9,636 nt of DNA from Thermofilaceae archaeon (lineage in GTDB: Archaea > Thermoproteota > Thermoprotei > Thermofilales > B69-G16): assembly GCA_027017165.1 (NCBI GenBank), contig JALURF010000135.1:1-9636 (forward strand), written 5' to 3'. Each line of letters begins with the position of its first letter. Within the stretch, counting starts at the first letter, position 1. The notes under the pieces are model-generated. The model was not told the DNA's origin and did not search any database. It was given only the letters and a program-made list of their open reading frames with translations. This document shows positions 5,143 to 9,636 of this stretch, in pieces. A program made the position numbers and the translations under genes.

Positions 5143-6318
5143 GTGTTCAAAGATTTAAAAAGACTTAGCCAGGACTACTGGCTGCTAATGTGCAGCGCTG
5201 GCCTAGGGTCGCTAGGCTGGTCTCTCTACTATATAGTGTATCCACTATACATGAAAGCCGCTGGCTACGGGGGAACGGAACTCGGAATTCTAAGCTCAAT
5301 CAATACCTTCCTAGCCATGATCTGGACCTTTACCGGAGGAGTTCTGACGAACTATATGTCTGCGAAGAAGATATTCCTCATTTTCTGGTCTCTATCCACT
5401 TTCTCCTATCTGCCAATGGCTTTTTCAACTCGGTTCGAAATCCTGTTGCTATCCTCGATATTATCTTCTCTAGGCTCGATCTCCATGCCAGCATACTACT
5501 CGTATGTATCGAAGATAGTTAGGAAGGAAGATCTCGACTTGGCGTACAGCATGGAACAGGTGATATTTACGGCGGCCGGGGCGCTGGGCAGCCTCCTCGG
5601 CTTTATCCCTGTCTGGCTCTCTGAGATCTGGAAGATTTCGCTACTTGAATCCTATATGTGCTCTTTCTTGCTGATATATGCTATAGGCGTTGTATCTCTG
5701 ATACCCGTGTTTAAGATAAAAGATCTAAAGGTAGGCGGCGGGAAAATACCGGTTCTCAAGCCTAAGGGAGTTCTCGGGAAAGTATTGTTAGTCGAGTTAG
5801 TCATAGGCTTCGGAGCGGGGTTATCGATACCCCTGATATTCTACTATTTAAGCGTGAAGTATGGAGTTGAATCCGGGGAACTGGGAATTCTAAATTTCTT
5901 CCTCTCGCTTACCCTAATGGCTTCAACGATGTTAAACCCATTGTTTTCGAAGAGATTTGGCACTGTAAAAACCTCCGCCTTTCTCCAAGCCTCCTCTATA
6001 CCCCTGCTAGTGGCTTTAACCATTTCTCCCAGCGTTCCAGCGGCGTTTACGGTAGTCGTGCTCAGAAATACTCTGATGAACATGGCTAACCCCCTCGTAA
6101 CCTCGGCTTTTATGAAAGCAGTGAGAGAGGAGGAGAGAGGCATGGCGCCAACCTACATGTCTCTAGGCTTCCAGATTGGGGAGATGCTCTCGATGCCCTT
6201 GGGAGGCTATATAATGGATAATATTTGGCTAGACCTGCCGTTCTACATGACAGCGATAATCTATACTCTATACGTGGCGCTTTACTACGCCGCTTTTAAA
6301 CACGTAGACTCGGCATAG
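5143..6318 (+). CDS. Major facilitator superfamily (MFS) transporter
   Basis: This is an integral membrane carrier of about 391 residues with some 12 hydrophobic helices in two halves. The first half runs from about residue 13 to 190, the second from about 211 to 385, joined by a charged, Gly/Lys-rich loop (about 191-210). A loop between the second and third helices (LTNYMSAKKI) takes the place of the usual MFS GxLxDRxGRR motif but lacks its Asp-Arg core. The matching loop in the second half is FSKRFGTVKT. The first half also has PAYYSYVSKIV with a following charged cluster, as in drug-efflux carriers. Substrate unknown; an efflux role is as likely as uptake. The frame stays open to a TTG at 5092 (408 residues), but GTG 5143 has the better ribosome site and lies downstream of the predicted promoter. 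GTG 5134 is a third option. The helicase gene follows after 39 bp. Confidence 0.88.
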   Translation: MFKDLKRLSQDYWLLMCSAGLGSLGWSLYYIVYPLYMKAAGYGGTELGILSSINTFLAMIWTFTGGVLTNYMSAKKIFLIFWSLSTFSYLPMAFSTRFEILLLSSILSSLGSISMPAYYSYVSKIVRKEDLDLAYSMEQVIFTAAGALGSLLGFIPVWLSEIWKISLLESYMCSFLLIYAIGVVSLIPVFKIKDLKVGGGKIPVLKPKGVLGKVLLVELVIGFGAGLSIPLIFYYLSVKYGVESGELGILNFFLSLTLMASTMLNPLFSKRFGTVKTSAFLQASSIPLLVALTISPSVPAAFTVVVLRNTLMNMANPLVTSAFMKAVREEERGMAPTYMSLGFQIGEMLSMPLGGYIMDNIWLDLPFYMTAIIYTLYVALYYAAFKHVDSA

Positions 6319-6329
6319 CTTATATATCG
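6317..6329 (+). promoter_or_regulatory. Putative TATA promoter of the helicase gene
   Basis: CTTATATATC (6319-6328) is centred near 6324 and overlaps the base after the MFS stop. Transcription would begin near 6349, at the ribosome site, giving a leader of about 10 nt. It suggests the helicase is not simply a member of the MFS operon. Confidence 0.5.
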
Positions 6330-6348
6330 TTAATACTGTAGATAGCTT

Positions 6349-6353
6349 GGTGA
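6349..6353 (+). promoter_or_regulatory. Shine-Dalgarno site deciding the TTG start of the helicase
   Basis: GGTGA, four bases (ACTC), then TTG 6358-6360. It supports a rare TTG start at the point where the Lhr N-terminus with its Q-motif-like region is expected. Confidence 0.65.
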
Positions 6354-6357
6354 ACTC

Positions 6358-9177
6358 TTGGACGTAATAGAGAAGCTCCACCCCTTTGTGCGTAAACTCT
6401 GGGCGGAGAGAAGGTTTAGAGAGCCTACCCCGCCTCAGGTAAAGGCTATACCCTACATACTGGCAGGGGAGAACGTTCTCGTAGTAGCGCCAACTGGGAC
6501 GGGGAAGACCGAGGCGGCGTTCCTCCCACTATTATCAAAATTACTGGAAGAAGGAAGAGAGGAGGGTATAAAACTCGTCTACATAACTCCTCTAAGAACT
6601 TTAAACAGGGATCTGCTGAGTAGGCTGGAGTGGTGGTCTTTAAAGCTTGATTTAAAGATAGCTGTTCGACACGGCGATACACCGCCATCTGAGAGGAGGT
6701 TGCAAGCCCTTAAGCCGCCCGATATACTGATAACGACTCCCGAGACCTTTCAACTCCTCCTAGTGGGGGAGAGGTTAAGGGGGCATATCTCGAGGCTTAA
6801 ATGGGTTATAGTAGACGAGGTTCACGAGATAGCTGATAGCAAGCGTGGAGTACAGCTCGCGATCCTCCTCGAAAAAGCGCGGAGAATTATAAAAAGAGAT
6901 TTTCAGTTGATAGGCCTTTCGGCTACAGTAGGCAACCCGGACGAAGTAGCGGAATTTCTGGTAGGGCGGGGCCGAGAGTGTAGAGTGGTCTATACTCCCG
7001 TGGCTAAAATGATAGAGGTAGACGTGGTGTGGCCGGAGGTCGGCGAAGAGGACGCGCAACTCGCAGAGCAGATAATGGCTTCAGAAGGAGTCGCGGCCCG
7101 CCTTAGGTATATAAGGAATGTCGTGGAGAGGTATAGGAGCGTTCTAGTATTCTCTAATACTAGGCCTACCGTCGAGATGATTGGGAGTAGGCTTAAGCTC
7201 TGGGATTTAAAACTACCGGTCTACGTACATCACGGGAGTTTATCGCAGGAAGAGCGGGTTAGGATAGAAGAGATGTTGAGGAGCGGCAAGATAAAGGGAG
7301 TTATCTGCACTTCTTCTATGGAGTTGGGCATAGATATAGGACATGTGGATTTCGTAGTACAATATAACTCGCCGAGAGAAGTCCGCAGGTTAATCCAGAG
7401 AATAGGGAGATCCGGACATGGAATAGGCAGGGTGAGTAGAGGAGCTGTACTAGTCGGAGACAGCGATGACGCTTTAGAGGCCATGGTTTTAGTAAAGCTT
7501 TTAAAACAAGAGTGGATTGAGCCTTCACGCCCCCCGCCTAAGCCTCTCGACGTCTTAGCTCATGAAGTAGTGGGCTTCGCTTTAACCGGTAGGTATACGC
7601 TAGATGAGGTATATAATATCTTGAAAAGGACGACCCCCTACCAGGATTTGAAAATAGGGGAATTTAAGAGTTTAATCGAATTTTTAGAGGATATAAACCT
7701 AATCAGGGTAAGAGGGGGCTATATTAGACCGGGAGATAGGAGCTATAGCTACTTCTTCGGCGTCTTATCTATGATACCGGAGGTTAAGCAATACTACGTA
7801 GTAGACCGTGAAAGTGGAAGTTTCGTAGGTGTACTAGACGATTTCTTCGTTTCAGAGTACTGCGAGCCGGGCGCTAGGTTTATAATGGCGGGTAGGCCTT
7901 GGGAAGTCTTATCCTTAACCGAGGAAATAGTCTACGTTAAACCCGTAGATGATTATAGGAGCGCTATACCGAGTTGGGTGGGCGAGGAAATACCTGTTTC
8001 TTTTGAAGTAGCGCAGGAGGTTGGAAGGATTAGAGGTTTAGTAGAGGATTTGGCTAGGGAGGGTCGTAGCTTGAGTGAAATAGCCGATTTTATCTCTAAA
8101 GAGTTTAAAACGGATAGGAAAACGGTTGAGAAGGCTATTTTAAACGTGTATTATATGGCTAAGGAAGGCGTCCCCGTGCCGACCGATAGGCGTATAGTAG
8201 TGGAGGATGCGGAGGGGTTGATAGTTGTTCATATGCATTTCGGCAATAGGGTAAACCGTGTATTGGGTAAGTATCTCTCGTATAGGCTGGCTAGGCTTTT
8301 CGGATTACCGATTTACGTCTCGGAAAAGCCCTATAGGATAGTTTTGAGAGGCGGGGGAGTGGGCTTAGAAGAGGTAGAAGCCGTTTTAAGAGATACGACT
8401 GTCGAGAAATTCAAAAAATACATATACGCGGCGGTAGAGGAGAGCAGGGCTTTTAGGTGGAGACTTCAACAAGTGGCTAGAAAAATGGGGGTTATCGAGC
8501 CCGGCACGACACTGGCGAAAGGGGATGTAGAGAAGTTGGCGATAGCCTTGAAGGATACTCCCCCCTATAGGGAGGCTTTAAAGGAGGTACTCTATAAAGA
8601 TATGGATTTGGAGAAGGCGTTAAAAGTCGTGGAAATGCTTGAACGTGGAGAGTTTGAGGTTAAGGCGGTTATAGGTCCTACAAAACTCACGCTGGAGCAT
8701 TTCTACTTTATGCGGGAGTTTTTAGAACCCATATCTCCGGAGAAGAGAGATCTTATTTCAATGATGATGTTCAAGATAAGATTGTTATCATGTTTCGTCT
8801 CGCTGGCTTGTCTCGACTGTAATTACGTATGGAGTAGCCCTGTTGCGGAATTAATTGGAGAAGTTTTCTACCACTCTAGCGGATCTGACAGACTTGCCTT
8901 CGATACTATCAGTGGGACGGAGACGGCTTTACGACTTAAAAAATGTAAAGGCAGAAAGGGGAGGGGTTGCGGGAACTTCTGGAGTAGTGTTAAAAACTTA
9001 CAGAGCTACGGTATTGGAGCCGTATTGGCTAGAGCCGCTGGGTTTAGTTTTAGAGAAGTGCCCAAGATAGCGTCGGGGTTTACTGATGATCTAGACGCTT
9101 TTATTAAAAAACTCTGGATAGAGCATAGAAAGAAGAGCTTAGAGAAGATAGAGAAGTTAAAAACTTTGAATTCCTAA
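6358..9177 (+). CDS. lhr: Lhr-type superfamily 2 ATP-dependent helicase
   Basis: This 939-residue helicase unwinds nucleic acid duplexes at the cost of ATP; archaeal Lhr proteins act on DNA/RNA hybrids, forks and RNA. Core motifs, in order: TPPQ (24-27, Q-motif position), Walker A APTGTGKT (44-51), TPLRTLNRDL (78-87), TTPE (126-129), DEVH box (153-156), SAT (188-190), VLVFSNTRPTVE (262-273), HHGSLSQEER (291-300), TSSMELGIDIG (318-328) and QRIGRSGHG (347-355). A winged-helix region follows (about 395-460), then the Lhr beta-barrel with IPSWVGEEIPVSFE (537-550), and the DEAD/DEAH-associated domain with HMHFGNRVNRVLG (625-637). The C-terminal region holds four cysteines in two pairs (Cys818-x2-Cys821 and Cys863-x7-Cys871), which look able to bind a metal. 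TTG start with a clear ribosome site. The final 21 bp overlap the convergent right-edge gene. Whether it is the aLhr1 or aLhr2 subgroup is not decided here. Confidence 0.93.
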   Translation: MDVIEKLHPFVRKLWAERRFREPTPPQVKAIPYILAGENVLVVAPTGTGKTEAAFLPLLSKLLEEGREEGIKLVYITPLRTLNRDLLSRLEWWSLKLDLKIAVRHGDTPPSERRLQALKPPDILITTPETFQLLLVGERLRGHISRLKWVIVDEVHEIADSKRGVQLAILLEKARRIIKRDFQLIGLSATVGNPDEVAEFLVGRGRECRVVYTPVAKMIEVDVVWPEVGEEDAQLAEQIMASEGVAARLRYIRNVVERYRSVLVFSNTRPTVEMIGSRLKLWDLKLPVYVHHGSLSQEERVRIEEMLRSGKIKGVICTSSMELGIDIGHVDFVVQYNSPREVRRLIQRIGRSGHGIGRVSRGAVLVGDSDDALEAMVLVKLLKQEWIEPSRPPPKPLDVLAHEVVGFALTGRYTLDEVYNILKRTTPYQDLKIGEFKSLIEFLEDINLIRVRGGYIRPGDRSYSYFFGVLSMIPEVKQYYVVDRESGSFVGVLDDFFVSEYCEPGARFIMAGRPWEVLSLTEEIVYVKPVDDYRSAIPSWVGEEIPVSFEVAQEVGRIRGLVEDLAREGRSLSEIADFISKEFKTDRKTVEKAILNVYYMAKEGVPVPTDRRIVVEDAEGLIVVHMHFGNRVNRVLGKYLSYRLARLFGLPIYVSEKPYRIVLRGGGVGLEEVEAVLRDTTVEKFKKYIYAAVEESRAFRWRLQQVARKMGVIEPGTTLAKGDVEKLAIALKDTPPYREALKEVLYKDMDLEKALKVVEMLERGEFEVKAVIGPTKLTLEHFYFMREFLEPISPEKRDLISMMMFKIRLLSCFVSLACLDCNYVWSSPVAELIGEVFYHSSGSDRLAFDTISGTETALRLKKCKGRKGRGCGNFWSSVKNLQSYGIGAVLARAAGFSFREVPKIASGFTDDLDAFIKKLWIEHRKKSLEKIEKLKTLNS

Positions 9178-9636
9178 AAGTTTATTAAAGTCTATTTCGA
9201 TTCTAGATCGCCAGCCTATAACTATATTCTCGTCTTCCTCCTCTAAATACCCAAGCTTTATCAATCTCTCCACTACGTAGTTGACTCTCCACTTGCCGAA
9301 TTTAGAATACAACACGTTTAACAGTTCCTTCCTAGGGGCCTTTCCTCCTCTCGAAAGCAGGTAAAGGAGGGAGACAGATAGCATGGCTATATCGTCTATC
9401 CTCCAGCCTGAAGTCTTAAGTTCTTGCAGAGTCGGGGGCTCTTTTAGAACCGTGATGAAAAGAGCTTTTCTCAACGAATCCTTATCAGAGTCGAGGCTTA
9501 GAAATTCCCCGTTCTCGCCTACAACCTTTATAGTTAAACCGAAGCTCTCCAGGGAGCTTTTAAGAGCTTTAACTACTTCTACAAAATCCTCTCCAAGGAG
9601 CTTCCGCAACTCCCACCCCTTTACCCCGGGCTTCCC
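9157..9636 (-). CDS. Winged-helix protein, possibly MAGE/Nse3-like (N-terminus may lie outside window)
   Basis: The frame is open to the window edge, giving 159 visible residues ending at TAA 9157-9159. A TTG at 9607-9609 with a GGGGTGGGAG stretch before it could be a start (150 residues), but the nine codons upstream read smoothly as protein, so the gene may begin outside. I do not recognise the family with certainty. The second half has a clear winged-helix pattern: a hydrophobic helix, RGGKAPRKELLNVL, then VNYVVERLIKLGYLEEED and a beta-wing ending in WRSRIEI. The first half has an amphipathic helix ending in LESFGLTIKVV. The order and spacing recall the MAGE homology domain (WHA with a ...FGL-x-x-KEV end; WHB with GG-x-AP-x-x-E, then GYLE and W-x-x-R). 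If so, it would be a KITE-type partner of an SMC complex. MarR-like or other tandem winged-helix proteins are alternatives. It overlaps the helicase 3' end by 21 bp. Confidence 0.7.
   Translation of the reverse strand, partial: GKPGVKGWELRKLLGEDFVEVVKALKSSLESFGLTIKVVGENGEFLSLDSDKDSLRKALFITVLKEPPTLQELKTSGWRIDDIAMLSVSLLYLLSRGGKAPRKELLNVLYSKFGKWRVNYVVERLIKLGYLEEEDENIVIGWRSRIEIDFNKLLGIQSF

Noticed and set aside
5190..5522. 110-codon plus-strand frame within the MFS gene
   Set aside because: It overlaps the membrane helices of the MFS carrier in another frame and has no ribosome site or recognisable motif.
7230..7528. Two minus-strand frames of 70-84 codons opposite helicase motifs V-VI
   Set aside because: They are antisense to the most conserved part of the helicase; their openness follows from codon bias of the real gene.
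1..9636. CRISPR array, insertion sequence, rRNA or tRNA genes
   Set aside because: No regularly spaced repeats, transposase motifs, terminal inverted repeats with target duplications, or cloverleaf/rRNA-like segments were seen anywhere in the window.

Overview
The window looks like chromosomal DNA of an archaeon, probably a thermophile of the TACK (crenarchaeal-type) lineages. The signs are an archaeal-type PRPP synthase, an Lhr-type helicase, archaeal BRE/TATA elements about 25 bp upstream of starts, GGTGA-type Shine-Dalgarno sites at a near-constant distance from ATG, GTG and TTG starts, a purine-rich coding strand and heavy use of AGA/AGG/ATA codons. I cannot name a species. Nothing marks it as phage, plasmid or transposon.

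Layout. Bases 1-165 hold the last 54 codons of an RbsD/FucU-family sugar mutarotase that enters from the left. After a 225-bp gap with two short inverted repeats comes a helix-turn-helix plus phosphoribosyltransferase regulator (391-1113, +). It runs head-on into PRPP synthase (1126-2019, -). A compact divergent promoter separates PRPP synthase from a GpsA-type glycerol-3-phosphate dehydrogenase (2139-3170, +). A zinc medium-chain dehydrogenase (3213-4262, +) follows and overlaps by 4 bp the end of an alpha/beta hydrolase (4259-5071, -). The hydrolase is divergent from an MFS transporter (about 5143-6318, +) across a short control region with two perfect inverted repeats. An Lhr-type helicase (6358-9177, +) follows with its own promoter, and its last 21 bp overlap a gene leaving through the right edge (9157-9636, -). 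That gene's product resembles the tandem winged-helix MAGE/Nse3 fold.

How the parts may work together. The left third has a pentose-phosphate/PRPP theme: a possible ribose mutarotase, a PRPP-binding-type regulator and the enzyme that makes PRPP. The simplest reading is a regulator that senses PRPP or a related phosphosugar, as PurR does in Bacillus; this is inference. The middle third holds two NAD(P)-type oxidoreductases, a hydrolase and an exporter-like carrier. GpsA is notable because archaeal lipids use glycerol-1-phosphate, so an sn-glycerol-3-phosphate enzyme suggests glycerol metabolism or an unusual product. The right third is nucleic-acid processing (Lhr) next to a possible SMC-accessory (KITE/MAGE-like) protein. 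That last assignment is the most speculative and the most interesting.

All assignments come from reading motifs by eye. No database search was run.
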